DNA of 64,000 nt from Arthrobacter sp. UNC362MFTsu5.1 (GCF_000685965.1 NZ_JMLE01000011.1:98644-162643); one strand, 5' to 3'. Positions 29,013 through 37,429 are shown, numbered from the stretch's first letter. The notes: generated by a model not told the origin, from the sequence alone. Made by a program: numbers and translations.

Positions 29013-30199
29013 CCGATTCCTACACTTCCCGCGATGCCCCCTCCAGGCTTCCGGAACCGCGGATCGCCGCGTCCGTGGCGCCCAGCACCAACAGCCACCT
29101 GGAGATCGAGGCCGTCACCAAGAACTTCGGTTCCCAGGCGGTCCTCAAGGGCGTCAACCTGTCCGTGGCCAAGGGCGGAACCACCGCGATCGTCGGTCCT
29201 TCCGGCTCCGGCAAGACCACCCTGCTGCGGCTGATCGCAGGCTTCGAGCATCCGGATACCGGCAGCATTTCGCTCAACGGCACCAAGGTGGCCGGCGAGG
29301 GCTTCTGGGTGCCGGCGCACAAACGCCACGTCGGCTACGTCGCCCAGGACGGCGCCCTGTTCCCGCACCTCACCGTTGGCCAGAACGTCTCCTTCGGCCT
29401 CAGCGCCAGCCACCTGTCCGGCGGGCGCCGCGAGATCGCGGCCCGGGTGGGCGAGCTCCTGGAGATGGTCTCCCTCGATCCGTCCATGGCCAAGCGCCGG
29501 CCGCACCAGCTTTCCGGCGGTCAGCAGCAGCGCGTTGCCCTGGCCCGTGCCCTGGCCCGCGAGCCGGAGCTGATGCTCCTGGACGAGCCCTTCTCCGCAC
29601 TGGACGCCGGCCTCCGCGTGGCCACCCGCCGCGCCGTGGCCAAGGTCCTCAGCGAAGCCGGGGTGACCACCATCCTTGTCACGCACGACCAGGCCGAGGC
29701 GCTCTCCTTCGCGGACCAGGTAGCCGTGATGCGCGGCGGCAGGCTGGCCCAGATCGGCAACCCCTTCGTGGTCTACACCCGCCCCGCGGACCGGGCAACG
29801 GCGGAGTTCCTGGGCGACGCCGTCATCCTGGACGCCTGGATGGAAGGTTCCCTGGCCACGTGTTCGCTGGGCGGCATCCCGGTCCGCAGGCCCCCGGCGC
29901 AGGGCCGCGTGCAGCTCATGCTGCGGCCCGAGCAGATCCGCATCGCGGAGGACGGCCCCATCCGCGGCGTGGTGGTTGACACGGACTACTTCGGCCCGGA
30001 AACCACGGTCCGCCTGAAACTGGCCGTGCCGCCGGAACTGGCCGCCGGCGCCATCCCGGACCACCGTTTCCCGGGCGGCGGCGAAGTGATCACCATCCGG
30101 CACTGGAACGCCTCCATCGCGCGGCCGGGCATGGAGCTCTGCCTGCGCGTGGTGGGCGAAGCCGTGGCCTTCCCGATGGACGAGGACGCCACCGCCTGA
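29009..30199 (+). CDS. Iron(III) ABC transporter ATP-binding protein
   Basis: 396 residues. Walker A GPSGSGKTT, Q-loop VAQDGALF, signature LSGGQQQRVALARAL, Walker B LMLLDEPFSAL and H-loop VTHDQAE are all intact. A C-terminal regulatory domain of about 130 residues is typical of FbpC/PotA-type ATPases; its ligand-sensing role is inferred. GTG start inside the stop of the permease (GTGA). It powers ferric-iron uptake. Confidence 0.94.
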   Translation: MTDSYTSRDAPSRLPEPRIAASVAPSTNSHLEIEAVTKNFGSQAVLKGVNLSVAKGGTTAIVGPSGSGKTTLLRLIAGFEHPDTGSISLNGTKVAGEGFWVPAHKRHVGYVAQDGALFPHLTVGQNVSFGLSASHLSGGRREIAARVGELLEMVSLDPSMAKRRPHQLSGGQQQRVALARALAREPELMLLDEPFSALDAGLRVATRRAVAKVLSEAGVTTILVTHDQAEALSFADQVAVMRGGRLAQIGNPFVVYTRPADRATAEFLGDAVILDAWMEGSLATCSLGGIPVRRPPAQGRVQLMLRPEQIRIAEDGPIRGVVVDTDYFGPETTVRLKLAVPPELAAGAIPDHRFPGGGEVITIRHWNASIARPGMELCLRVVGEAVAFPMDEDATA

Positions 30200-30205
30200 G
30201 GCCTG

Positions 30206-30802
30206 CTACTCCGCGGGGCGCTTCTTCTGCGGGTACGGGGTTTCGCCGCGGGCCAGCATCTCCACGAATCCGGCGATCTTGCGTTCCCGGGTGGCAGCCT
30301 GCTTGACCGAGTTGGTGCGGTAGATCAGGGCGAAGCGGTTCACCGACGTCAGCACATCGAACATGGCCTGCGCCCGCGGTTCGGCGGCGATGGCAGCTGC
30401 CAGGTCCGCTGGGACTTCGGCGGAAGCCGCTCCGGAATAGGCCGACTCCCAGCGTCCGTCCGCTTTGGCGGCCTCGACGACGGCCCGGCCGGCCGCGGTC
30501 ATCCTGCCTGCTGCTTCGAGTTTTTCGATCCGGTCCACGTTCCGCGCCGACCATACGCTCTTGGGGCCCCGGCGCGTCATCCGCTGGAAGGAGCTGTCGT
30601 CGTCGCGCCTTTTGCCCTGGCCGTCGATCCATCCGAAGCACAGCGCCTCCTGCAGCGCTGCCTCGTAGTCCAGCTCTGTGGTGTTGCCGCCCTTCTTGTG
30701 CAGCACCAGCCAGACCCCCGGACTGGTGGCGTGGTGCTGTTCCAGCCAGCTGCGCCACTCGGCGGCGTCCTTCACCAGCAGTTCTTCAAGTTCGATGGCC
30801 AT
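30206..30802 (-). CDS. YdeI/OmpD-associated family protein
   Basis: 198 residues. The family pattern is clear: AEWRSWLEQHHATSPGVWLVLHKKG, YEAALQEALCFGWIDGQGKRRDDDS, then FQRMTRRGPKSVWSARNVDRIEKL. The role is not firmly established; members have been linked to stress and cationic-peptide survival. Cytoplasmic, no membrane segment. CAGAAT (complement of 30809-30814) lies 6 bases before the ATG, so the mRNA may be leaderless. It converges with the iron transporter operon. Confidence 0.87.
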   Translation of the reverse strand: MAIELEELLVKDAAEWRSWLEQHHATSPGVWLVLHKKGGNTTELDYEAALQEALCFGWIDGQGKRRDDDSSFQRMTRRGPKSVWSARNVDRIEKLEAAGRMTAAGRAVVEAAKADGRWESAYSGAASAEVPADLAAAIAAEPRAQAMFDVLTSVNRFALIYRTNSVKQAATRERKIAGFVEMLARGETPYPQKKRPAE

Positions 30803-30897
30803 GGCACCATTCTGCTACCCGGGATTCCTTAATCAAGGCGTGGCATCATGGCAGTGTCGCCGTCAACGCCATCGCAAAGCCAACCCAGGAGTGTCCC

Positions 30898-31614
30898 ATG
30901 CTGCGTGTCCGTCCCGTCCATTTCACGTCCCGTCCGGACCAGTGGGAGCAGCTCCTCACGCTGCTGGGAATGGTGAAGACCGTCGATGACGGTCCCTGGA
31001 AAGAGTACGACGCCGGTTCGGGCCGCCTGGCGCTGCACGCCGCCGAAGCCGGTTCCGCCGAGGACGGCACGACGGCGTTCGGCGTCGAAGTGGGCGACCT
31101 CGCCGAATTCGCCCGGCGGACCAACGCGGCCTCCGTGGAGGACGGGAACATGCCGGCCGAGCTGGTCGACGCGGACCACGGGGGCTCCTGCCGGATCACC
31201 GGCGAGGACGGTTTCAGCTTCTTCGCGGACAAAGCCGCCCACGGCGCCCAGTGCGCGGACGCCGATCCGGGACTCGCCGTCGTCGAAGTCTGGTTCACGC
31301 CGGACGCAACGGCCGCGGCGCAGACCCTGCGGAACATGGGCGCGCGGCTCCGGCCGGTGCCGGATGACGACGAAACGGCGGATTTCACCGCCAAGAACGG
31401 CGGCGTGCTGATGGTGCGCCCCGCCAGCGGCGCTCCGCGGACCGGGCTGGGATTCGAGTACACGGGCGAGCTTTCGGTGCTGCGGGACCGGCTGGACGCA
31501 GCGGGCACCAAAGTGACCATGACGGAAGAGGCCTTCGGCCGGACCCTGCATGTGGCCAACCCCGACGCCGCAGGCGGGGACGTTCCTGCGCTTTGGGTTT
31601 CTTCGCGGCACTGA
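30898..31614 (+). CDS. VOC-superfamily (glyoxalase-like) protein
   Basis: 238 residues made of two consecutive vicinal-oxygen-chelate half-domains (about residues 1-115 and 120-238), each with the beta-alpha-beta pattern; LRVRPVHFTSRPDQWEQLLTLLGM opens the first. No clear metal-ligand set is visible, so it may be a non-enzymatic or substrate-binding member. Start chosen for the CAGGAG ribosome site. Transcribed alone. Confidence 0.72.
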   Translation: MLRVRPVHFTSRPDQWEQLLTLLGMVKTVDDGPWKEYDAGSGRLALHAAEAGSAEDGTTAFGVEVGDLAEFARRTNAASVEDGNMPAELVDADHGGSCRITGEDGFSFFADKAAHGAQCADADPGLAVVEVWFTPDATAAAQTLRNMGARLRPVPDDDETADFTAKNGGVLMVRPASGAPRTGLGFEYTGELSVLRDRLDAAGTKVTMTEEAFGRTLHVANPDAAGGDVPALWVSSRH

Positions 31615-31697
31615 CGGGGGCGTGGTTGCGGGGCCAGCATTCGGGACGCGTGAAGGTCCGGCGCGGGGTTCGGGCAGGGATGGGGTAGAACTTAAGC

Positions 31698-32237
31698 ATG
31701 AACGTGCGCACTCCTGACCCGAATCCCGGCTGGCTGTCCGATGAGGACCTCTTCGAAGCCCGGGGCCGGCTTCCCATGGTTTATGTGGAAGCCGTACCCG
31801 TCCGCCTTGATCCCCTCGGGTTCGTGAACGAAGTGGGCACGCTGCTGCAGGCCGACGAGGACGGCACCATGGTCCGCTCCCTCGTGTCCGGCCGCGTCCT
31901 CTACCGCGAGACCATCCGGGCCGCCCTGCTCCGCCACATGGAGAAGGACCTCGGCCCGCTGGCGTTCCCGCAGCTGCCCATCAGCCCGGTGCCGTTCACC
32001 GTGGCCGAGTACTTCCCGGCGCCGTCCCACACGGGCTTCACGGACGACCGCCAGCATGCTGTTTCGCTGGCCTACATCATCCCGGTCACGGGCGAATGCG
32101 AACCCCGCCAGGACGCCCTGGAGCTCACGTGGATGACGCCGGAAGAGGTCCTGAGCCCGGATGTGCAGCTGGAATTCAGCGGCGGCCGCGGCGCGCTGGT
32201 CCGGCAGGCTCTCGCGTTCGCGGGCGTCGGCAGCTAA
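31698..32237 (+). CDS. NUDIX-fold protein with degenerate catalytic box (DUF4916-like)
   Basis: 179 residues. The helix region GRVLYRETIRAALLRHMEKD aligns with the Nudix box GX5EX7REUXEEXGU, but the RE glutamate is His and the EE pair is Lys-Asp, so metal-dependent hydrolysis is doubtful. The rest of the fold is intact (VPFTVAEYFP, DALELTWMTPEEV). It may bind a nucleotide-like ligand. A TAGAAC hexamer lies 6 bases before the ATG. Confidence 0.75.
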   Translation: MNVRTPDPNPGWLSDEDLFEARGRLPMVYVEAVPVRLDPLGFVNEVGTLLQADEDGTMVRSLVSGRVLYRETIRAALLRHMEKDLGPLAFPQLPISPVPFTVAEYFPAPSHTGFTDDRQHAVSLAYIIPVTGECEPRQDALELTWMTPEEVLSPDVQLEFSGGRGALVRQALAFAGVGS

Positions 32238-32239
32238 GT

Positions 32240-32259
32240 TCCCCGGGCTTCGCCGGGGA
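32240..32259 (+). terminator. GC-rich hairpin after the NUDIX-like gene
   Basis: TCCCCGG (32240-32246) pairs with CCGGGGA (32253-32259) around GCTTCG, 3 bases after the stop. No T-run follows. Confidence 0.5.
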
Positions 32260-32346
32260 CGCTCGAAGGAACCCGGGCGTCCCCGATTTTCGGCAGGCTC
32301 CTTTGTAGACTGTAGGGCGGACCGCAAGAGAACTTAAGGACTCCCG

Positions 32347-33420
32347 ATGACCCACCGCCCAGCCGCCCAGCACTACAGCGAGCTCAAGGCTGGCTCTCTG
32401 CAGACCGGCCACCTGCTGCTGCTCCCCGACGGCGAACGGTCCGCCGAAATCCAGAGCGTCCTCGTTGAGGAGGACGATTTCGGCACTCCGGCTGTGGTCC
32501 TGGCAACGCTCACCGGCGGCGGGATCCTGCGCATCGCGGCCGGGTCCACGGTCCTCGTGGCAGGCCCCGGTGAGGGCGTGGAGGCGGCCTCCCCCGACAC
32601 TGCCGTTGTCAGCGGCGGTCCCGAACAAACAGCAGTTTCCGAAGAGTCCGACGGCGCCGCCTCCCTTCAGCTGGTTGAGTCCCCCGCCGCCGGGGCAGAG
32701 TCTGCCGGGGAGGGCGCCGCCCCGGCGACTCCCGCCGTCGTCGTTCCTCCCCTCCCGGCCACCACCCCGGCCGCAGCGGCCGTCCCGGCCGGCCCGAGCG
32801 AGGAAGAGCTGGCGCTGATCCCGGCGCCGTCGGGAACGCCCGAGTCGGTGGTGGAGGCAGCCGCGGCCGCCCATCCGGACGCGCTCGGCGTGATGCTACT
32901 CAGCGACCGGCTGGCCAAGGGCATCAACACCAAGTCCGGCAGCTGCCTCAAGGACCTCAACGACCTCGCCCACGAACTGTTCGTCGTCCTCAAGGACGCC
33001 GAGAACGCCCTGGCCGTTGCGGACCTCCTCAACGTCCTGCCCTTCGATGGCAATCCGGGCCGGTGGACGTCGGTCGAAGCGGCGCTTTCCCTGTCCAGCT
33101 ACATCTGCCGGCAGACCGGGCAGGAGGACCGTGCCGACGTGTACGAAAAGCTCCTCCGGGCCCCCGAAGCGATGGAAACAGACCCCTTCAAAGCCCGGAT
33201 GAACGCCAAGGTCCGCCAGCGCTCGCTGAATGAGCCCAACCTGTATGACAAGGAAATCTTCCGGGCCATCGACAATTCCAACCCGGACGCCGAACGCGAA
33301 TGGCGGCTGCTGCGGCTTGAGGCCCTGATGTTCCTGCGGGCGCACGGCGGCTCCGAAACGATCGGGCTCAAGGAACTGGACCGCCGGATCGGCAACGAAC
33401 TGGAGTCCGTGCGGGCTTGA
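32347..33420 (+). CDS. Conserved hypothetical protein (two-part, low-complexity linker)
   Basis: 357 residues. Residues 1-80 are a small domain (SELKAGSLQTGHLLLLPDGERSAEI); residues 80-175 are an Ala/Pro/Glu-rich linker; the C-terminal half (from LGVMLLSDRLAKG) is helical and conserved-looking, with LKDLNDLAHELFVVLKDAENALAVADLLNVLP resembling a tetratricopeptide-like helical repeat. I cannot assign a function; the half may correspond to a DUF6707-type family, which I hold with low certainty. AAGGA precedes the ATG. No membrane segment. Confidence 0.7.
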   Translation: MTHRPAAQHYSELKAGSLQTGHLLLLPDGERSAEIQSVLVEEDDFGTPAVVLATLTGGGILRIAAGSTVLVAGPGEGVEAASPDTAVVSGGPEQTAVSEESDGAASLQLVESPAAGAESAGEGAAPATPAVVVPPLPATTPAAAAVPAGPSEEELALIPAPSGTPESVVEAAAAAHPDALGVMLLSDRLAKGINTKSGSCLKDLNDLAHELFVVLKDAENALAVADLLNVLPFDGNPGRWTSVEAALSLSSYICRQTGQEDRADVYEKLLRAPEAMETDPFKARMNAKVRQRSLNEPNLYDKEIFRAIDNSNPDAEREWRLLRLEALMFLRAHGGSETIGLKELDRRIGNELESVRA

Positions 33421-33468
33421 GGGCTGTGCGCCACCCGTTAGGCCCTACCCCGCGGGCTCCGGGAGTTG

Positions 33469-33474
33469 TAGATT
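33469..33474 (+). promoter_or_regulatory. -10 hexamer of the SRPBCC gene at 33481
   Basis: TAGATT lies 6 bases before the ATG, another case of a predicted leaderless start. Confidence 0.45.
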
Positions 33475-33480
33475 CACCCC

Positions 33481-34206
33481 ATGACGAACAATCTGAGCGT
33501 TGTGATTAATTCCGATGCGCAGCAGGTTTGGACAATGCTGCGTGAACCGGCCAAGGTGGCCCAGTGGCACGGCTGGGAGGCCGACGACCTTGCCGCCGAA
33601 ATCAACGAAATCTACTTCAAGGACACCGTGGTCGAAGGTCCGGACCACACCAGCCTGACCGTGGACGGCGGGGACGAGTTCAACCTGAAACCCGTTCCCA
33701 GCGGCACCGAAGTCAGCGTGACACGGGCCGCCCTGGACCACAATTCGGAGTGGGCCGCCTGGGACGAGGACATCACCCAAAGCTGGCTGACTTTCCTCCA
33801 GCAGCTCCGGTTCGCATTGGAACACCACCCGCACGGTAAACGCCGCACTGCCTTCTTTTCCGTTCCGGGCGGGGACGGCTCCGCGATCGACAAGCTCGGC
33901 CTGGCGGATCTTCCCAAACGGGGTGAGCCGTACTCGCTGACGCTTCCAACCGGCGAGGAGATCTCCGGCAAGGTCTGGTACCGGACCAACCACCAGGTGG
34001 GGCTCACGGTCCACAGCTACGCCGAGCACGGCGACGGCCTGCTGATTGTGGCCGACCAGCCGCCCATTGCCGAGGTAAGGCCCGACGGCGGGTCGATGGT
34101 GATCATCTCAACCTACGACCTGGGGGCGCACCGGCTGGAGGAAATCCGCACCGGCTGGGACAACTGGCGGGCTGAGAACTATCCCACATCGGACCCCGTG
34201 CACTGA
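33481..34206 (+). CDS. SRPBCC-fold protein
   Basis: 241 residues. The N-terminus NNLSVVINSDAQQVWTMLREPAKVAQWHGWEAD is a classic START/SRPBCC opening, with a second strand-rich segment of similar character after residue 120 (GEEISGKVWYRTNHQVGL), so it may be a duplicated or AHSA1-like domain. It should bind a hydrophobic ligand; none can be named. Start 6 bases after TAGATT. Confidence 0.8.
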   Translation: MTNNLSVVINSDAQQVWTMLREPAKVAQWHGWEADDLAAEINEIYFKDTVVEGPDHTSLTVDGGDEFNLKPVPSGTEVSVTRAALDHNSEWAAWDEDITQSWLTFLQQLRFALEHHPHGKRRTAFFSVPGGDGSAIDKLGLADLPKRGEPYSLTLPTGEEISGKVWYRTNHQVGLTVHSYAEHGDGLLIVADQPPIAEVRPDGGSMVIISTYDLGAHRLEEIRTGWDNWRAENYPTSDPVH

Positions 34207-34249
34207 CCGCCGGCTAAGTTTCCGGGAGCCAAGCTGGCACACTTGAACC

Positions 34250-35557
34250 GTGCCAGCCAATACTGAACCTTCACTCTCGCCTCTCGAGCCCGGTGCCGCA
34301 GCCCTGCAGTCCGAGTTTTCCTTCACCGTGGGCAAGCGGCTGAGTGAAACCTGCTCTCCGACGCCGGAGCAGGTAGCCGCCAACGGCGGTAGCTTCCTGG
34401 GCAGGACCGGCACCATCAGCACCCCGCACGGCGAGATCCAGACTCCCGCCTTCATCGCCGTCGGCACCAAGGCCACGGTGAAATCCGTGCTGCCCGAGTC
34501 CGTCGCCGAGCTTGGTGCGCAGGCGGTCCTGGCCAACGCGTACCATCTGTACCTCCAGCCGGGGGCGGACATCCTGGACGAAGCCGGCGGGCTGGGCGCC
34601 TTCATGAACTGGCGCGGGCCCACCTTCACCGATTCCGGCGGGTTCCAGGTAATGAGCCTTGGCTCCGGGTTCAAGAAGGTCATCGACATGAAGTCTGTTG
34701 ACTCCTCCGGCCCGGACGACGCCGTGGCACCCGGCAAGGAGCGGCTGGCCCACGTGGACGAGGACGGCGTCTGGTTCAAATCGCACCTGAACGGGGACCG
34801 GCACCGCTTTTCGCCGGAGATTTCGATGCGTGTGCAGCACCAGATCGGTGCGGACATCATGTTCGCCTTCGACGAGCTGACCACGCTGCAGAACTCCCGC
34901 GGCTACCAGGAGGAGTCGCTGGAACGCACCCGCCGCTGGGCCGAACGCTGCATCACCGAGCACTTCCGGCTGACGTCCGAGCGCACCGGCAAGCCGTACC
35001 AGGCGCTGTTCGGCGTGATCCAGGGCGCCCAGTACGAGGACCTGCGCCGCAAGGCCTGCCGGGACCTCGGCGCCATGAACTTCGACGGCTTCGGCATCGG
35101 CGGTGCACTGGAGAAGGAGAACCTCGGCACGATCGTGCGCTGGTGCAATGAGGAACTGCCGGAGGACAAGCCGCGGCACCTGCTGGGCATCTCCGAGCCG
35201 GACGACATCTTCACCGCCATCGAGAACGGCGCGGACACTTTCGACTGCGTCTCCCCCACCCGGGTGGCCCGCAACTCGGCCTTCTACCACCCCGACGGCC
35301 GGTTCAACCTGTCCGGGGCCAAATACAAGCGCGACTTCGGCCCGCTGCAGGAAGGCTGCGACTGCTACGCCTGCCTGAACTACTCGCGCGCCTACATCCA
35401 CCACCTGTTCAAGGCCAAGGAGATGGTCTCGGCCACGCTGATCTCCATCCACAACGAGCGCTTTGTGGTGAAGATGGTCGACGACGCCCGGCTCGCCATC
35501 GAGGCCGGCAACTTCTTCGAGTTCAAGGCCGAGACCCTGGGGCGCTACTACGCCTGA
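34250..35557 (+). CDS. tgt: tRNA-guanine transglycosylase (queuine tRNA-ribosyltransferase)
   Basis: 435 residues. It exchanges guanine-34 of GUN-anticodon tRNAs for a queuosine precursor. DSGGFQVMSLGS contains the catalytic-core Asp and substrate loop, GFGIGGALEK is another conserved patch, DCVSPTRVARNS carries the second key Asp, and CDCYACLNYSR plus the following His (about 26 residues on) form the zinc site C-x-C-x2-C-x25-H. An N-terminal extension of about 45 residues precedes the core. GTG start. A queuosine-precursor transporter gene lies 0.9 kb downstream, but no synthesis genes (queC-G) are in the window, so salvage is likely. Confidence 0.95.
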   Translation: MPANTEPSLSPLEPGAAALQSEFSFTVGKRLSETCSPTPEQVAANGGSFLGRTGTISTPHGEIQTPAFIAVGTKATVKSVLPESVAELGAQAVLANAYHLYLQPGADILDEAGGLGAFMNWRGPTFTDSGGFQVMSLGSGFKKVIDMKSVDSSGPDDAVAPGKERLAHVDEDGVWFKSHLNGDRHRFSPEISMRVQHQIGADIMFAFDELTTLQNSRGYQEESLERTRRWAERCITEHFRLTSERTGKPYQALFGVIQGAQYEDLRRKACRDLGAMNFDGFGIGGALEKENLGTIVRWCNEELPEDKPRHLLGISEPDDIFTAIENGADTFDCVSPTRVARNSAFYHPDGRFNLSGAKYKRDFGPLQEGCDCYACLNYSRAYIHHLFKAKEMVSATLISIHNERFVVKMVDDARLAIEAGNFFEFKAETLGRYYA

Positions 35558-35590
35558 GCCGCGCCGCCGGGCGCCGTCGGGGCACCGGCC

Positions 35591-35619
35591 GGGGGCGCCG
35601 TCGTCGAAAAGGCGCCTCC
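35591..35619 (+). terminator. GC-rich hairpin after tgt
   Basis: GGGGGCGCC (35591-35599) pairs with GGCGCCTCC (35611-35619), 8 of 9 bases, across an 11-base loop. It begins 34 bases after the tgt stop. Confidence 0.4.
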
Positions 35620-35635
35620 CGCCGTCGTCCTCCGA

Positions 35636-35641
35636 TATCCT
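35636..35641 (+). promoter_or_regulatory. -10 hexamer of the dienelactone hydrolase gene
   Basis: TATCCT lies 6 bases before the ATG at 35648, so a separate, leaderless transcript is likely. Confidence 0.45.
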
Positions 35642-35647
35642 GACCGG

Positions 35648-36397
35648 ATGCTCATCGAGATCCCGGCCGCAGAAGGCGTTGCCGAAGCCGTCGTCGCCCG
35701 CCCGTCCACCGGCGCGGGTCCGTTCCCGGGCGTCCTGCTCTACATGGACGCCTTCGGCCTGCGCCCCCGGATCCACGACATGGCGCAGCGAATCGCCGAC
35801 TGGGGCTACATTGTCCTGGCCCCGAACGTCTTCTACCGCGAAGGAACGGCAGAGGAGCTGGCGCCGGAAACGGACATGACCACTCCGGCCGGCCGCGAAG
35901 CCGCCGGCGCGGCCGCGTTCCCGCGGGTGGGCCGGCTTACTACGGACAAAGTGCTGCCGGACATCGATGCCTGGGTGGATGCGCTGAGGAAGCTGGACGG
36001 CGTAGCGCCCGGGCCGATCGGCACGGTCGGCTACTGCATGGGCGCACGCCTTGCCGTGCGCACGGCAACCTCCCACGGTGAAGCGGTGGCAGCCTGCGGT
36101 GGCTTCCACGGCGGCGGCCTGGCGAGCGAGGCTCCCGACAGCCCTCATCTCGGACTCGGCAACGCCCGGGCCCGGTTCGTGTTCGGCCACGCGGATCACG
36201 ATCGGAGCATGGATCCCGACGCCGTTGCCCGCCTGGGCCATGCTCTTGGCGCCGCCGGGCTCGAGGCTGCCAACGAGATCTACGCGGGCGCACCGCACGG
36301 CTATTCGATGGCGGATACTTCGGCGTTCCACCCGGAAGCCACGGAGCGGCACTTCCGCGAGCTTCGCAACCTCCTCGACGGGACGCTCAAGGGCTGA
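35648..36397 (+). CDS. Dienelactone hydrolase-family alpha/beta hydrolase
   Basis: 249 residues. GYCMGARLA holds the Cys nucleophile typical of dienelactone hydrolases, FVFGHADHDRSMD the acid Asp and APHGYSM the catalytic His. It hydrolyses a lactone or ester; the substrate is unknown. Separate transcript from tgt (own -10 hexamer). Confidence 0.9.
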   Translation: MLIEIPAAEGVAEAVVARPSTGAGPFPGVLLYMDAFGLRPRIHDMAQRIADWGYIVLAPNVFYREGTAEELAPETDMTTPAGREAAGAAAFPRVGRLTTDKVLPDIDAWVDALRKLDGVAPGPIGTVGYCMGARLAVRTATSHGEAVAACGGFHGGGLASEAPDSPHLGLGNARARFVFGHADHDRSMDPDAVARLGHALGAAGLEAANEIYAGAPHGYSMADTSAFHPEATERHFRELRNLLDGTLKG

Positions 36398-36452
36398 CGT
36401 TCCGCGGGCAGCCCCATCGGTTGCTGCTATAAGGTACGACGCCGGGCGGCAG

Positions 36453-37175
36453 CTACGCGACGTTCGTCACCGCTGCCGTCGGGGCACCGTAGCTCGGTTC
36501 GCGCTTCTTGATCCAGCCGATGGCCAGGGCGGTCACGGGCACAAAGAGGAACTCCACCAGGGTCTTGTAGAGGAAGCCCACCAGCACGTAGTTCACGAAC
36601 GTGCCAAAGTCCGTGATGCCGATGACGGACGCCGCGATGCTGCAGAAGATGAGCGTGTCCACGAACTCACCGGCCACCGACGAGCCCATGATGCGCGCCC
36701 ACAGCGACTTCTCGCCGGTGCGCGCCTTCATCCGGACCAGGATCCAGGAGTTGATGGTCTGCCCGGCGAAGAATGCGAGCAGCGAGGCCAGCACAATCTG
36801 CGGAACCGGCCCCAGCGCCCCTTCGAGGGCGGCCTGCTTGGAGGCACCGAACTCGTCGTCGAACCCGGGCAGCGCGATGATCACCCAGTAGCAGAGGGAG
36901 GCGAACACGGACAGGGCAAACGTGGTGATGATGGCCTTGCGTGCCACCTTGAACCCGTAGACCTCGCTGATGACGTCGCCCAGGATGTAGGCCAGCGGGA
37001 AGAGGAAGAATCCGCCGTCGGTGATGATCGGACCGATCGCCACGCCTTTGGATGCCCCAATATTGGACAGGATCAGCACCACGGCCATGCAGGCCAGCAT
37101 GATGCCGAAATAGGGGGAACCGATCGAAGCGAATTTCGGCGCCGCGGAGGCCGGGAAAGTCTTGGCGGAGGTCAT
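36453..37175 (-). CDS. yhhQ: Queuosine precursor transporter, YhhQ/QPTR family (DUF165)
   Basis: 240 residues with six membrane segments and the family features ILGDVISEVYGFKVARKAI and AGQTINSWILVRMKARTGEKSLWARI. YhhQ imports preQ0/preQ1 in E. coli. Tgt is encoded 0.9 kb away, giving a transport and tRNA-insertion pair. The start ATG at 37175 has no obvious -10 at leaderless distance; the long 5' region instead contains a possible structured RNA (37253-37301) and a perfect 20-bp hairpin further up. Confidence 0.93.
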   Translation of the reverse strand: MTSAKTFPASAAPKFASIGSPYFGIMLACMAVVLILSNIGASKGVAIGPIITDGGFFLFPLAYILGDVISEVYGFKVARKAIITTFALSVFASLCYWVIIALPGFDDEFGASKQAALEGALGPVPQIVLASLLAFFAGQTINSWILVRMKARTGEKSLWARIMGSSVAGEFVDTLIFCSIAASVIGITDFGTFVNYVLVGFLYKTLVEFLFVPVTALAIGWIKKREPSYGAPTAAVTNVA

Positions 37176-37252
37176 GGGTGATCCATTCGGAGTGGTTCGC
37201 TCGGCTGCACGGTCAGTCGCGGTGATGAACCGCGGCGGCGGCCGGCTGTATT

Positions 37253-37301
37253 AGCACTGGGAGACGGCCCCCGCGAAGTGCTTCCGCCGGAACCGTCTCC
37301 C
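37253..37301 (-). ncRNA. Possible H-type pseudoknot leader upstream of yhhQ
   Basis: Read on the minus strand, stem P1 is GGGAGACGG (37301-37293) with CCGTCTCCC (37267-37259). The loop holds AGCACT (37282-37277), which is perfectly complementary to AGTGCT (37258-37253), the bases directly following P1. That gives an H-type pseudoknot topology, the fold class used by preQ1 riboswitches. The element ends about 78 bases before the yhhQ ATG. It does not match a preQ1 class I or II consensus I can recognise, so it is a candidate only. Confidence 0.4.
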
Positions 37302-37330
37302 ATTCTCGCACCAATACAACCCCGCTGGCG

Positions 37331-37375
37331 GAACGCATGCTTCGGGCAGGCGGGCCCTGCCCGAAGCATGCGTTC
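37331..37375. repeat. Perfect 20-bp inverted repeat between yhhQ and pdxK
   Basis: GAACGCATGCTTCGGGCAGG (37331-37350) is exactly complementary to 37356-37375 around a 5-base loop (CGGGC). It lies in the intergenic region of divergent genes, upstream of both. It could be a terminator of an unseen transcript, an operator or a leader structure. Confidence 0.75.
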
Positions 37376-37429
37376 ACATTGGTCATCCGCACAATGCGGC
37401 CCGTTCGGCGGCGGTGGCAGTATGGGTGG

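Noticed and set aside
34271..36352. 693-codon minus-strand frame across tgt and the dienelactone hydrolase gene
   Set aside because: It spans two real genes and their gap and has no recognisable motif.
37337..37429. N-terminal extension of the PdxK/ThiD kinase
   Set aside because: Would encode the arm of a perfect inverted repeat. The conserved kinase begins at 37430.
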